Positions 1 through 7,674 of a DNA stretch of 37,662 nucleotides are shown here, in pieces. The position numbers and the translations under genes were made by a program. The notes under the pieces were generated by a model. That model saw only the letters and a program-made list of their open reading frames with translations, had not been told where the DNA came from and did no database searches. Origin of the DNA: Spirochaetota bacterium (GTDB lineage: Bacteria; Spirochaetota; Spirochaetia; Treponematales; UBA12059); contig JAHIWG010000075.1 in NCBI GenBank assembly GCA_018816345.1, forward strand, positions 1-37,662. The letters are read 5' to 3'. Numbering within the stretch: position 1 is the stretch's first letter; every line of letters begins with the position of its first letter.

Positions 1-923
1 ACGCCGAGCTCGCCGTCGGCGGCCCACGCCGGGATACCGGCGTCGCGGTGGCGAATCGGCAGCATGCCCGAGCGCTCTTCCTCGGAGCGGGCCTCGTTCC
101 AGAACCGGAAGCGGTATCCGGAGCGCTCGGCCCAGGCCTTAGTCAGCAATCCTGAGAACCCGCTCGCCGCGGGGACGGCGATGCCGTCGTCGTCGTCGTC
201 CCTGTTCTGCCCGTGCAGGGCGGCTGAGTACCAGTCCGAGCAGTCGAGGAGGCTTACGAAAGGTAGGCCGAGAGCGACGAACCCGAAGGCGTATCGAGGG
301 TCGGCGCAGGCCACGGCCGCTCCGCCTTCGTAGAGCGACTCGAGGTCGCTCGCCTCCAGCTCCCAATAGCCGGGAAGCCTCGGCGCGCTCCCTTCCGAGA
401 GCGTCCTCGGCCAAGGCGTCACGCTGGGGCCGAGGGCGATATCAACGGGCACGCCGACGCCCAGCGAATCGCGGAACGTTCGCGCGCAGGCCTCGGCCAG
501 CGAAGTCCTATCGCAGTCGGCGACCAGGATCAGGCGACTAGCCCCGGCGAGGTAGCCGGCCAACCCGTCCGAGCCGAGAGGGTCGATCCACGCGGCCGAC
601 GGGTCGCGCTTAGGCGCTAGGCACGACCAGTCAATCTCCGTCGGCTCGAAGAGGGACGACTTAAGACGCCGCAGCTCGCGGAGCGTCGCGAAGGGGCCCG
701 TCGCGTCCCATTCGCCGTCGGGGGCCGAGAACGCCGCCCGTATCCCCTCGCGGTAGTCAGCGAGCCTGGGATCCGTCCTGGGGACGGAATCGAGGCTGCG
801 GTCCCGGATCGACTCCCGGGCGGAGCCGGAATCGAGCATGACCGCGTACTCAGCGGTCACGAGTCGCTTATACCACTTGGTACCCCTGTAGGCCCGCATG
901 GGGCACGGAAGGACGAGGCTCAT
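1..923 (-). CDS. Unrecognised protein, truncated by the window edge, co-translated with sugar ABC permease
   Basis: An open frame of 307 codons runs leftward without a stop to the window edge, so the C-terminus is missing. It starts with ATG at 923, and this ATG overlaps the TGA of the upstream permease gene (ATGA), which indicates translational coupling and membership of the sugar ABC operon. Codon use matches the neighbours. The protein starts MSLVLPCPMRAYRG and looks soluble, with no signal peptide or membrane segment. Two stretches look like alternating strand/helix (ASRLILVADCDRTSLAEAC and VACADPRYAFGFVALGLPFV), and there is a run of five Asp residues near residue 245. I do not recognise the family. 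From its position, a sugar-processing enzyme such as a hydrolase, phosphorylase or glycosyltransferase is plausible, but nothing in the visible sequence proves it. Confidence 0.75.
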   Translation of the reverse strand, partial: MSLVLPCPMRAYRGTKWYKRLVTAEYAVMLDSGSARESIRDRSLDSVPRTDPRLADYREGIRAAFSAPDGEWDATGPFATLRELRRLKSSLFEPTEIDWSCLAPKRDPSAAWIDPLGSDGLAGYLAGASRLILVADCDRTSLAEACARTFRDSLGVGVPVDIALGPSVTPWPRTLSEGSAPRLPGYWELEASDLESLYEGGAAVACADPRYAFGFVALGLPFVSLLDCSDWYSAALHGQNRDDDDDGIAVPAASGFSGLLTKAWAERSGYRFRFWNEARSEEERSGMLPIRHRDAGIPAWAADGELG

Positions 924-1741
924 TCCTTGAGCCCCCCCGAGGTAAGGCCCGAGATGATCCGCTTCTGGAGCGCGAGCACCATGGCTATCAGCGGCACGAC
1001 GATCACGGTAGAGGCGGCCATGATCGTGCCCCAGGGGATGTAGTTATCGGACTCGTACATCTTGAGGCCGACCGTCACGAGCTTGACCCTGACCGGGTTC
1101 ATCACGAGGGCGAACAGGTACTCGTTCCAGACCTGTATGAAGGCCAGGATGCCTACCGTGAAGACGCCCGGGGCGACGAGCGGCATTATTATCCTGGAAT
1201 AGCATATCCAGGGCCCGGCCCCGTCGATCTCGGCCGCCTCCTCGAGCTCCGCCGGGATGGAATGCATGTAAGGCACGAGGAACCAGATCGTGAGCGTCAG
1301 GGTGAAGAGCGTATTGACTATCACGAGGCCGGTCCGGGTATTAAGGAGGCCCATGCCCCGTATCAGCGCGTAGATAGGATTCACTATGACGACGGGCGGG
1401 AGGAGCGACACGGAGAGGACCACGATGAGTATGAGGCCCGTGCCCCGTATACGGGTCCTGGCCAGCGCGTACGCGGCCATGCTCCCCAGAGCCATCGACG
1501 CCAGGGTCGCGAAGACCGACACCGCGATGCTGTTGCCCATGTACTCCATCAGGGGCCTCGACTGGAAGGCCTTGCGATAGTTGGCTAGCGTATACGCGTC
1601 GGGGAACCAGGTAAGGGAGAAGATATCCTTCTCGAGCTTGAAGGAGTTGAGGACCTGCCAGAAGAACGGAAAGCCTATGGTCGCTACGAAGAACGCTGCG
1701 AACGCGTAGAAGAGCGCCTTATCCCAGGTCTTGCGGCTCAT
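920..1741 (-). CDS. Carbohydrate ABC transporter permease, MalG/UgpE (CUT1) type
   Basis: This 273-residue inner-membrane permease is one of the two channel subunits for a sugar or oligosaccharide importer. It begins MSRKTWDKALFY and has about six membrane segments, the first at roughly residues 9-31. The cytoplasmic EAA loop that contacts the ATPase reads EEAAEIDGAGPWICYSRIIM followed by PL. The length is normal for the MalG class. A longer frame upstream in the same phase lies inside the neighbouring permease gene, so I start at the ATG at 1741, which overlaps the stop of that gene (ATGA). No ATPase gene is near. CUT1 systems often share one encoded elsewhere (MsmX/UgpC type). The substrate cannot be read from the sequence. 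Confidence 0.93.
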   Translation of the reverse strand: MSRKTWDKALFYAFAAFFVATIGFPFFWQVLNSFKLEKDIFSLTWFPDAYTLANYRKAFQSRPLMEYMGNSIAVSVFATLASMALGSMAAYALARTRIRGTGLILIVVLSVSLLPPVVIVNPIYALIRGMGLLNTRTGLVIVNTLFTLTLTIWFLVPYMHSIPAELEEAAEIDGAGPWICYSRIIMPLVAPGVFTVGILAFIQVWNEYLFALVMNPVRVKLVTVGLKMYESDNYIPWGTIMAASTVIVVPLIAMVLALQKRIISGLTSGGLKE

Positions 1742-2631
1742 CTGGCGCGCCCTTTCCTGCCCGCCTCGACCTTGTCGCGGATGACGTCGAGGAAGCACAC
1801 GGCGATTCCGCACGTGACTATCATGGTGAAGCTCGCGAGGGCCGAGCCGTAGCCGTAGTTGCCGGCGTCGAAATAGGTACGCAGGGTATAGAGCGTCAGC
1901 GACTCGGTAGCGTTGCCCGGCCCGCCGTTCGTCAGCGCGACGATGACGGTATATACCTTGAACGACTGTATGAGCCTGAAGAGCACCGCGGTTGCCAGGA
2001 CCGGCTTGAGTAGCGGCAGCGTTATCCGGAAGTACCGGACGATAGGACCGGCCCCGTCTATGTCGGCGGCCTCCAGGAGGCTCCGCGGGATGCCCTGCAG
2101 GCCGGCCAGGACCATGAGCGAGACGTACGGCGCGGTCTTCCAAATATCAGCGAGGATGAGTATCGCCTTGGCCCCGATATCCCTGCTTAGCCACGGCACG
2201 TAATCTCGAATCAAGCCGACGGATCGCAGCATCTGGTTGATGACGCCGTACTGGTCGTGGACCATGAACTTCCACATGAAGCCCGAGACTATGGTCGGGA
2301 TGGCCCAGGGGATGAGGACGACGACGCGCAGGAGGCCCCTGCCGGGATAGTCCTTGTTCATGGCCTGCGCGAACGCGAGGCCGAGCAGGACCTCGAAGCC
2401 GACGGTGAGCGCCGTGAAGGCCATGGTAAAACCGAAGGCGTTCCAGAAGCGCTCGTTCGTGAGCATGTTGACGTAATGCTTAAGGCCCACGAACGTCATG
2501 GTCTCGCCGAACTGCAGCCTATACTCGAAGAAGCTCAGGTATAGGGTGCGGACGACCGGGTAGACCGCGAATAGTCCGAACATGATTATCGTCGGGCTTA
2601 TCAATAGATACCCGAATTGGCGCTTCGTCAT
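1738..2631 (-). CDS. Carbohydrate ABC transporter permease, MalF/UgpA (CUT1) type
   Basis: This 297-residue permease pairs with the MalG-type subunit encoded next to it. It starts MTKRQFGYLLISPTII, with a first membrane segment at about residues 7-29. The EAA loop reads EAADIDGAGPIVRYFRITLP, the consensus for the ATPase-docking loop of CUT1 permeases. An AAGGAG sequence lies about 13 bases before the ATG, a slightly long spacing. The gene follows the binding-protein gene after a 95-base gap that holds a strong stem-loop, and overlaps the next permease by four bases. The family assignment is firm; the transported sugar is unknown. Confidence 0.93.
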   Translation of the reverse strand: MTKRQFGYLLISPTIIMFGLFAVYPVVRTLYLSFFEYRLQFGETMTFVGLKHYVNMLTNERFWNAFGFTMAFTALTVGFEVLLGLAFAQAMNKDYPGRGLLRVVVLIPWAIPTIVSGFMWKFMVHDQYGVINQMLRSVGLIRDYVPWLSRDIGAKAILILADIWKTAPYVSLMVLAGLQGIPRSLLEAADIDGAGPIVRYFRITLPLLKPVLATAVLFRLIQSFKVYTVIVALTNGGPGNATESLTLYTLRTYFDAGNYGYGSALASFTMIVTCGIAVCFLDVIRDKVEAGRKGRAR

Positions 2632-2660
2632 AGTCTGTTGCCGGCTCCTTAAGGCGAAGA

Positions 2661-2692
2661 GGAAGGCCGCGGCGTCTCCGCCGCGGCCTTCC
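2661..2692 (-). promoter_or_regulatory. Perfect 14-bp intercistronic stem-loop between binding-protein and permease genes
   Basis: The arms 2661-2674 and 2679-2692 are perfectly complementary over 14 bp with a four-base loop. In the leftward transcript the loop reads GAGA, a GNRA tetraloop. No T-run follows it, so it is not a classic intrinsic terminator. It sits after the binding-protein gene and before the permease genes, where a hairpin typically protects the upstream message and lowers downstream expression, as known for malE-malF. Confidence 0.7.
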
Positions 2693-2726
2693 CGTAGGAT
2701 ACTCTGGAACGGTAGCGGGAACGAGC

Positions 2727-3998
2727 CTAGCGGCCTACTTTCTCCATCGCGGCCTGGGCGTCCGCCAGGGCGCGGGCCGCGGTCTTGCTACCCTTCATGG
2801 CGTTCTGGACCTCGGTGGATAGTATGCCGGATATCTCGGCGTAGAACGGCGACTGGGGCCTCGGGGCGGCGGTCTTGAAGACGTCGAGGAACATGCCGTA
2901 GAACGGGTAGGCGGACAGGATGTCCTTGTCGGAGTAGAGGCTCTTCCTCGCCGGGAGGAAGGTGTCCTTGAGGGCGTGTAGTTTCTGCGCGTACTCGCCC
3001 GCGTAGAACTCCATGAATTTCGCGGCGGCGGCCTTGTTCCTCGAATTCTTGTTCAGGAACAGCTGCCAGCCTCCGAGCACGCTTATCCCCTGGCGTCCCT
3101 GCGGCCCCCTGGGCAGGGGAGCGACGCCGAGCTTGCCAACCACGGTCGAATTCTTGGGATCCTGGGACATGGCGTACGCCTTGGGCCAGGCGCGCATGAA
3201 TACCTGCTTGCCCTGGAACATGGAGGCCCTCGCGTCGCCGCTACCGTACGAGAGCACGCCTTCGGGCATGAGCTTCTTCTGGTAGGCCGATACCATCGCC
3301 TCGAGGATCTGCGCGTTCTGGGCGGAGTCGATCACTATCGCGCCGTTCGGGGCTATGACCGCGCCGCCGTTCGAGTAGAACCACTCGACCGCGTTGCACG
3401 TGAGCCCCTCGCCGTTGGCCAGCGAGCCGACGAGGGCGTACATGCCGCCGCCTTCCTTGGCGTTAATCTCCTCGGCGGTCTTGAAAAGCTCGTCGTACGT
3501 CGAGGGCACGGCCTTGCCGTACTTCTTGAGGAGGTCGCTCCTATAATAGAGGACGCCCGCGTCGGTCCGGAACGGGATGCCCCATATCTTCCCGCCGTAG
3601 CTGGCCGCCTCGATAGTCCCCGGAAGGAAATCGGCGCGCTTCGAGACGGGGAAATACTCGTCCAAGGGCTCGATAAGCCCGGAGGAAGCGAAGGTCGCCG
3701 TCCAGGTGACGTCGGCGTTGAAGAAGTCGATGGAGCTATCGCCGCTACGGAGCGCTATCAGGAGCGCCTGAAGCTTGTCGCTCGTCGCCTCGGGGAGCTC
3801 GACGACGTTGACCCTAATATCCGGGTAGGATCTGTTGAACTCGGCTACGATCTCGGACTGGGTGTTGCTGAGCGTAGCCGCGTGCGCGTACCAGTTCAGC
3901 GTTACCGGGCCCTCGGGCGCCTTATCCTTGCCGCCCATCGCGTTAACGGAGAACACCATGCTAATTAGGATCATGGCTAAACAAAGCTTGAACTTCAT
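2727..3998 (-). CDS. Extracellular sugar-binding protein, family 1 (CUT1 ABC importer)
   Basis: This 423-residue periplasmic binding protein delivers a sugar to the MalF/MalG-type permeases downstream. An N-terminal signal peptide (MKFKLCLAMILISMVFSVNA) is followed by Met-Gly-Gly-Lys; there is no lipobox cysteine, so cleavage by signal peptidase I after NA is likely. The mature part has family-1 features such as LNWYAHAATLSNTQSEIVAEF near the start and a GGWQLFLNKNSRNKAAAAKF stretch towards the C-terminus. I start at the ATG at 3998 because AAGGAG lies seven bases before it; an upstream in-frame ATG would place 23 charged residues before the signal peptide. Its promoter overlaps that of the divergent XRE-SorC regulator, which probably controls it. 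Confidence 0.93.
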   Translation of the reverse strand: MKFKLCLAMILISMVFSVNAMGGKDKAPEGPVTLNWYAHAATLSNTQSEIVAEFNRSYPDIRVNVVELPEATSDKLQALLIALRSGDSSIDFFNADVTWTATFASSGLIEPLDEYFPVSKRADFLPGTIEAASYGGKIWGIPFRTDAGVLYYRSDLLKKYGKAVPSTYDELFKTAEEINAKEGGGMYALVGSLANGEGLTCNAVEWFYSNGGAVIAPNGAIVIDSAQNAQILEAMVSAYQKKLMPEGVLSYGSGDARASMFQGKQVFMRAWPKAYAMSQDPKNSTVVGKLGVAPLPRGPQGRQGISVLGGWQLFLNKNSRNKAAAAKFMEFYAGEYAQKLHALKDTFLPARKSLYSDKDILSAYPFYGMFLDVFKTAAPRPQSPFYAEISGILSTEVQNAMKGSKTAARALADAQAAMEKVGR

Positions 3999-4021
3999 GT
4001 CGCTACTCCTTTTATGAAACT

Positions 4022-4057
4022 TCAAGCATATACGCAATATATTGCGTTTCTGCTTGA
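4022..4057. promoter_or_regulatory. 36-bp nested dyad operator for the XRE-SorC regulator
   Basis: A perfect 16-bp palindrome, ACGCAATATATTGCGT (4032-4047), is flanked by TCAAGCA (4022-4028) and TGCTTGA (4051-4057). Both dyads share the same centre (4039.5), so 30 of 36 positions are symmetric. The right arm overlaps the -35 box of the regulator promoter, and the whole element lies just downstream of the -10 box of the transporter promoter. Isolated copies of half sites (CAAGCA at 4094-4099, TTGCGT at 4105-4110) lie further right. Binding here could repress both genes. Which protein binds is inferred from position. Confidence 0.75.
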
Positions 4058-4082
4058 CTATAAGCACATTTTATTGTATATA
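4054..4082 (+). promoter_or_regulatory. Promoter of the XRE-SorC regulator gene
   Basis: TTGACT (4054-4059) and TATATA (4077-4082) are separated by exactly 17 bases, close to the sigma-70 consensus. The -35 box overlaps the right arm of the 36-bp dyad, which suggests autoregulation. Confidence 0.6.
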
Positions 4083-4096
4083 CTCATATATTGCAA
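4068..4096 (-). promoter_or_regulatory. Promoter of the sugar-binding protein gene
   Basis: On the minus strand, TTGCAA (4096-4091) and TAAAAT (4073-4068) are spaced by 17 bases. This promoter interleaves with the divergent regulator promoter, so the two polymerases would compete. The dyad at 4022-4057 would lie in the first transcribed bases. Confidence 0.5.
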
Positions 4097-4146
4097 GCAT
4101 TCATTTGCGTATTCATAGATATTTAATACTAGTAAGAGGGGGCTCC

Positions 4147-5331
4147 ATGGAGGAAGCGCAAAGATCGATAGCCGAGTTCATAAAATCGATACGAGTAGAG
4201 CGCGGATACTCTCAGTCGTATATAGCCGATTCGTTAGGAATACCGCTCCGTACGTATCAGAGCTGGGAGAAATCGTATCTATCGAGCGCGCCCAACCTGT
4301 TCGCCCTCGCCGCCTTCTACTCGATTCCCGCGGAGCGCTTCTTCGTCGGCCTAGACAGGGCCATGCAGGGTCTCGAGCCGACGCCGCTCAGAGAGCCTAG
4401 CCTGGACCTCGCCAGGATGGCGGCTAACGGCGCTAGCGCCGAAGAGCTGGCGACTCGGTTCCCGGAGCTCGTCGCGGCCGACGATCCCCTCGAGGATATC
4501 AATACCGCCATACTCGACGCTTATTTCAGCCAAGGATCGCGGCTCGTCGAGGCCGAGAGGAAACCCGCTCTCGAGGAAGCCCTGAGCCGTTCCCTGGGAC
4601 TCAGCCGCGCCCGCGTCGTCGTCGTCGACACCGGGAAGCTCAGCTTCCAGACGCTCAAGGAGATAGCGCTCGCCGATTACGGGGCCAGGCTGATCCAGGG
4701 TTGGGGCTCCGGGAAGCCTCTCTTCAGGCTAGGGATCAGCAACGGCTACGCTATCGCGCGGATACTCGATAGCCTTCCGAGGAAGAAGGCCGAGAACCTG
4801 AGCCTCTTCCCGCTCAATTTCACCCAGACCCCGGCCGACTTCCCCGTCTCCACGACATCGCTCATCTCGTCGTTCCAGTATCGCCACGAGGGCCGATGCG
4901 CGGAGTATCGCCACATGAACGAGGACGAGGTCTATGGCGCCATGATGCTAGCGGACGCCGCCATACTCGGAATAGGCACGTTCAAGCGGCGGGGCCTGTA
5001 TTCGCGGATGATAAGCGCCGCCCTCGGAGGAGCCTACCTGGAGAAGGTCGTGTCGGCCGGGGCGGTTGGGGACTTCAACTATTACCCCATCGGCGAGGAA
5101 GGCCGGCTCCTGGATTTCCCCGAGCTCGTGGCTCCCCTCGGATCCGCCGGGAGCGCCGCCCTGGTCAAGTCGATAGGCCTCGAGCTCCTGGCGAAGAAGG
5201 CCGACAGGGATTGCCCCGTAGCGGTAGCGGCGGCCGGCCAGCATAAGGCGGAGCTGGTCCGCATCGTATCGCGCAAGGGCTACGTCAACACGGTGCTCGT
5301 CGATTCCTCGCTCGCGGAGGCGCTGGCCTAG
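4147..5331 (+). CDS. Transcriptional regulator with XRE helix-turn-helix and SorC/DeoR-type sugar-binding domain
   Basis: This 394-residue protein has a Cro/C1-type helix-turn-helix at about residues 7-65 (EFIKSIRVERGYSQSYIADS, then GIPLRTYQSWEK). A linker of about 70 residues leads to a domain from about residue 135 to the end that looks like the SorC sugar-binding region. It has a GSGKPLFRLGISNGYAIARI stretch, AAILGIGTF, GAVGDFNYYPIGEEGR and a final AVAAAGQHKAE...VNTVLVDSSLAEALA. SorC proteins normally carry a different winged helix, so this domain pairing is unusual. I start at the ATG at 4147 after a G-rich ribosome site; the frame is open further upstream but crosses the promoter. The adjacent divergent sugar importer is the likely target. 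The gene ends inside a 15-bp tandem repeat. Confidence 0.88.
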   Translation: MEEAQRSIAEFIKSIRVERGYSQSYIADSLGIPLRTYQSWEKSYLSSAPNLFALAAFYSIPAERFFVGLDRAMQGLEPTPLREPSLDLARMAANGASAEELATRFPELVAADDPLEDINTAILDAYFSQGSRLVEAERKPALEEALSRSLGLSRARVVVVDTGKLSFQTLKEIALADYGARLIQGWGSGKPLFRLGISNGYAIARILDSLPRKKAENLSLFPLNFTQTPADFPVSTTSLISSFQYRHEGRCAEYRHMNEDEVYGAMMLADAAILGIGTFKRRGLYSRMISAALGGAYLEKVVSAGAVGDFNYYPIGEEGRLLDFPELVAPLGSAGSAALVKSIGLELLAKKADRDCPVAVAAAGQHKAELVRIVSRKGYVNTVLVDSSLAEALA

Positions 5332-5391
5332 GAGGCGCTGGCCTAGGAGGCGCTGGCCTAGGAGGCGCTGGCCTAGGAGGCGCTCGGCTAG
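5317..5391. repeat. 15-bp tandem repeat spanning the stop codon (four perfect units plus one degenerate)
   Basis: The unit GAGGCGCTGGCCTAG is repeated at 5317, 5332, 5347 and 5362. A fifth unit at 5377 differs at two bases. The first unit encodes the last residues Glu-Ala-Leu-Ala and the TAG stop of the regulator gene. Each later unit keeps the frame and repeats the TAG. A further diverged copy (GAGGCTCTCGCCCAG) lies shortly downstream, at about 5407-5421. The array looks like replication slippage of the gene end. Because every unit has a stop, changes in copy number do not alter the protein. Confidence 0.95.
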
Positions 5392-5437
5392 CAAACGCCC
5401 GGTCGCGGAGGCTCTCGCCCAGGCGGCCGCGCGGCGG

Positions 5438-6616
5438 CTATTGCCTATGCATGCCCTGGTCGACGTCGGAGCGTTCCGCCTCGATCCTCGCGCGCACGCG
5501 CCCGTAGCGCGATTCCACGGAGACCGAGAACTCCACGAGTCCGATGGCGGCCCGAGCCTCCGACTCCTCCCCCTCAGGCCAGGAGAACGATACGGTTCGG
5601 CTCTCGCCGTCCAGCCAGGCGGTAAGAGCGGCCCGCCCCGCCCCGCCCGGTTCGGCAGGCGCGAAGAGCTCCAGGGCGATCCGGCCTTCCCTAGGAGTCC
5701 CGGCCCTATCCTCGAACGAGATCGGGTATTCGGCGAAGAACCTCCCGGCGGCGTCGAAGGCGACCTTCGGGTCCTCTGATACGAGGCGCTTGAGCCTATA
5801 GAGGACGTCGTTGAAGTGGGTGCTAGGGTCTACCACCGTCTCCCGCTTGCCGGAACGCACGAGCACGTAGGCCTTCCAGGGGCTGAAGCTCACTTCCGGA
5901 AGCTTGACGACGCCGAAATCGCGGCCGAGGTCGGTCGAGACCTCGTGCGTCCCCGGCTCCAGCCCCTCGAGGAGGAGCGGCACGCGCCTGTCGCCCTTGG
6001 TATAGCCTATGAAGGCGCCGTCCAGGAACACCTGCGCGTCGACGAGAGGCGAGAACAGGGCGATCGAGCCGGGCGTCTCGTCCCGGAGCGACAGGATGGA
6101 GCGGCTGCGGCCTTCCTCGACCAGAACGGGGCGCTTCCCGCTTAGCCGCTCCACGACGCCCTCGGCGAGCGCGTGGACGAGGTTCTCGGTGGACCCCGAG
6201 TCGGAGAACGTGACGACGCGGGAGCTGGCGACGTCTATGAGCTTGAGCGTAAGGCGCAGCTCGCTCCCGAGCAGCAGGTACTCCCCGGCCAGGACGTAGT
6301 CGGCGCTCGAGATGCCCTCGAAGCCGCCGGCCGGAGAAGCGGCGATGGCGGACAGCGATAGTTCCCGCTCCTTTAGGAGGGCGTCTATGGCCCCCCTATC
6401 CAGGAGCTCGACCGCCCCGCTCGAGGAGAGGTCGTAGAGGAGCAGGCCCTGGGCTATGCCCCCGACGTAGTCGTACCGGGGGTCGCCGGAACGGTTCTCC
6501 AGCGCTAGCACGGCGACGCGGGGGGCGGCCGCGGCGAGGAGCGGGCACAGCGCGCCTAATAGGAACGCGAGAACAGCCGCCCCGGCGGCCGCGGGCCTTC
6601 GGACGATACGAACCAT
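5438..6616 (-). CDS. Exported CsgG-like protein with PEGA domain
   Basis: This 392-residue exported protein has a hydrophobic signal at about residues 8-32 (AAAGAAVLAFLLGALCPLLA), possibly ending in AAA. It is followed by PRVAVLALENRSGDPRYDYV and a region typical of CsgG/FlgT-like envelope proteins: ELLDRGAIDALLKERELSLS, then ADYVLAGEYLLLGSELRLTLKLID. A PEGA-type beta domain follows at about residues 180-240 (GSIALFSPLVDAQVFLDGAFIG). The C-terminal 120 residues are unassigned. I start at the ATG at 6616, with GGAGG five bases upstream; an ATG four codons earlier lacks a ribosome site. It lies 29 bases after mglC and may be co-transcribed. It probably acts at the envelope; a sugar role is not shown. 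Confidence 0.8.
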   Translation of the reverse strand: MVRIVRRPAAAGAAVLAFLLGALCPLLAAAAPRVAVLALENRSGDPRYDYVGGIAQGLLLYDLSSSGAVELLDRGAIDALLKERELSLSAIAASPAGGFEGISSADYVLAGEYLLLGSELRLTLKLIDVASSRVVTFSDSGSTENLVHALAEGVVERLSGKRPVLVEEGRSRSILSLRDETPGSIALFSPLVDAQVFLDGAFIGYTKGDRRVPLLLEGLEPGTHEVSTDLGRDFGVVKLPEVSFSPWKAYVLVRSGKRETVVDPSTHFNDVLYRLKRLVSEDPKVAFDAAGRFFAEYPISFEDRAGTPREGRIALELFAPAEPGGAGRAALTAWLDGESRTVSFSWPEGEESEARAAIGLVEFSVSVESRYGRVRARIEAERSDVDQGMHRQ

Positions 6617-6645
6617 GGGAGCCTCCATACCGTCCGCGCCGCTTC

Positions 6646-7674
6646 TCAGGTCTTCTTGATGTACTTCTTGGCGTCCAGGGCGACGGCGGCTACGATTATC
6701 ACGCCTTTTATGATGTATTGGAAGTACTGGTCCATGCCTATGAACGTCATCCCGTAGCTGATCACCGTGAACATGAGGACGCCGGCCACGGCGCCGGACA
6801 CCTTTCCTATGCCCCCCGAGAACGAAATGCCGCCCACCACGCAGGCGGCTATCGCGTCCAGCTCGTAGCCGTAGCCGGTACCGTTGTTGGCGCTCCCTAT
6901 CCGGGCCGCCTCGAGGTAGCCGCCTATGCCGTAGAGGATCCCGGCCATGACGTAGACGAGGATGATAGTCTTGCTTACGTTCACTCCGGAGACCTTCGCG
7001 GCCTCGGGATTGCCGCCAACGGCGTACAGGTTCTTACCGAAGGTCGTCTTATTCCAAAGCACCCATACGATGACGCTTATAATGGCCGCGTAGATGACGA
7101 GGTTGGGGATGCCGAGCGTCGAGCCTATGACGAAATCGGTATATCGCGTGTCGAACCCGCCGATCGGCTGGGGGCCCGGCGCGCCCGAGGCGAAGTAGAT
7201 GGAGAGCACGCCGTAGAGGGTTATCATCATTCCGAGCGTCGCCAAGAACGGGTGTATCTTGAATTTCGCCACGACCCAGCCGTTGATCGCGCTGAAGAAC
7301 GCGCTCACCGCACAGGCTATGAGCAGCGGCACGACGAGCGGCAGGGCCGGCATGTCGGGATAGAACCGCGACGCGTAATCGGCGCGCTGAAGGAGCGACC
7401 CCGTTATGACGGCGGCGAAGCCCACCGAGCGCCCGAGCGACAGGTCCGTCCCCTGCAGTATGATGATGCCGCCGACCCCGAAGGCCAGGATAAGCCGGAC
7501 GGCGCTCTGCGTCAGGATGTTCCGGAACACGTTGGCCGACAGGAAGGACGGCTCGCTGATGATGATGAACATGATTATCATGAAGATGACGATATAGATG
7601 GCGTTCTTGACGAGCAGTTCCTTCCACTGCTCCTTCGTCATCGATGACAGTCTACGAGTAGCCGTGCCGCTCAT
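6646..7674 (-). CDS. mglC: Galactose/methyl-galactoside ABC permease
   Basis: This 342-residue inner-membrane permease of the BPD_transp_2 family has eight to ten hydrophobic segments and the family signatures [31 protein letters not shown] and the C-terminal [20 protein letters not shown]. These match the ribose/galactose CUT2 permeases, most closely MglC in my judgement. The start ATG overlaps the mglA stop (ATGA); a second Met at residue 12 (MTKEQWKEL) is an alternative. A CsgG/PEGA gene follows after 29 bases. The substrate (galactose or a related hexose) is inferred from the mglB and mglA neighbours. Confidence 0.93.
   Translation of the reverse strand: MSGTATRRLSSMTKEQWKELLVKNAIYIVIFMIIMFIIISEPSFLSANVFRNILTQSAVRLILAFGVGGIIILQGTDLSLGRSVGFAAVITGSLLQRADYASRFYPDMPALPLVVPLLIACAVSAFFSAINGWVVAKFKIHPFLATLGMMITLYGVLSIYFASGAPGPQPIGGFDTRYTDFVIGSTLGIPNLVIYAAIISVIVWVLWNKTTFGKNLYAVGGNPEAAKVSGVNVSKTIILVYVMAGILYGIGGYLEAARIGSANNGTGYGYELDAIAACVVGGISFSGGIGKVSGAVAGVLMFTVISYGMTFIGMDQYFQYIIKGVIIVAAVALDAKKYIKKT

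Noticed and set aside
5332-5391. Programmed stop-codon read-through in the 15-bp array
   Set aside because: Several in-frame TAG codons follow each other, so a single read-through would be futile. Slippage is the simpler explanation.
5317-5391. CRISPR-like array
   Set aside because: The units are 15 bp, directly adjacent and without spacers, so this is an ordinary tandem repeat.
6718-7647. 309-codon open frame on the plus strand
   Set aside because: Antisense to mglC; His/Asp/Glu-rich shadow of membrane-protein codons.
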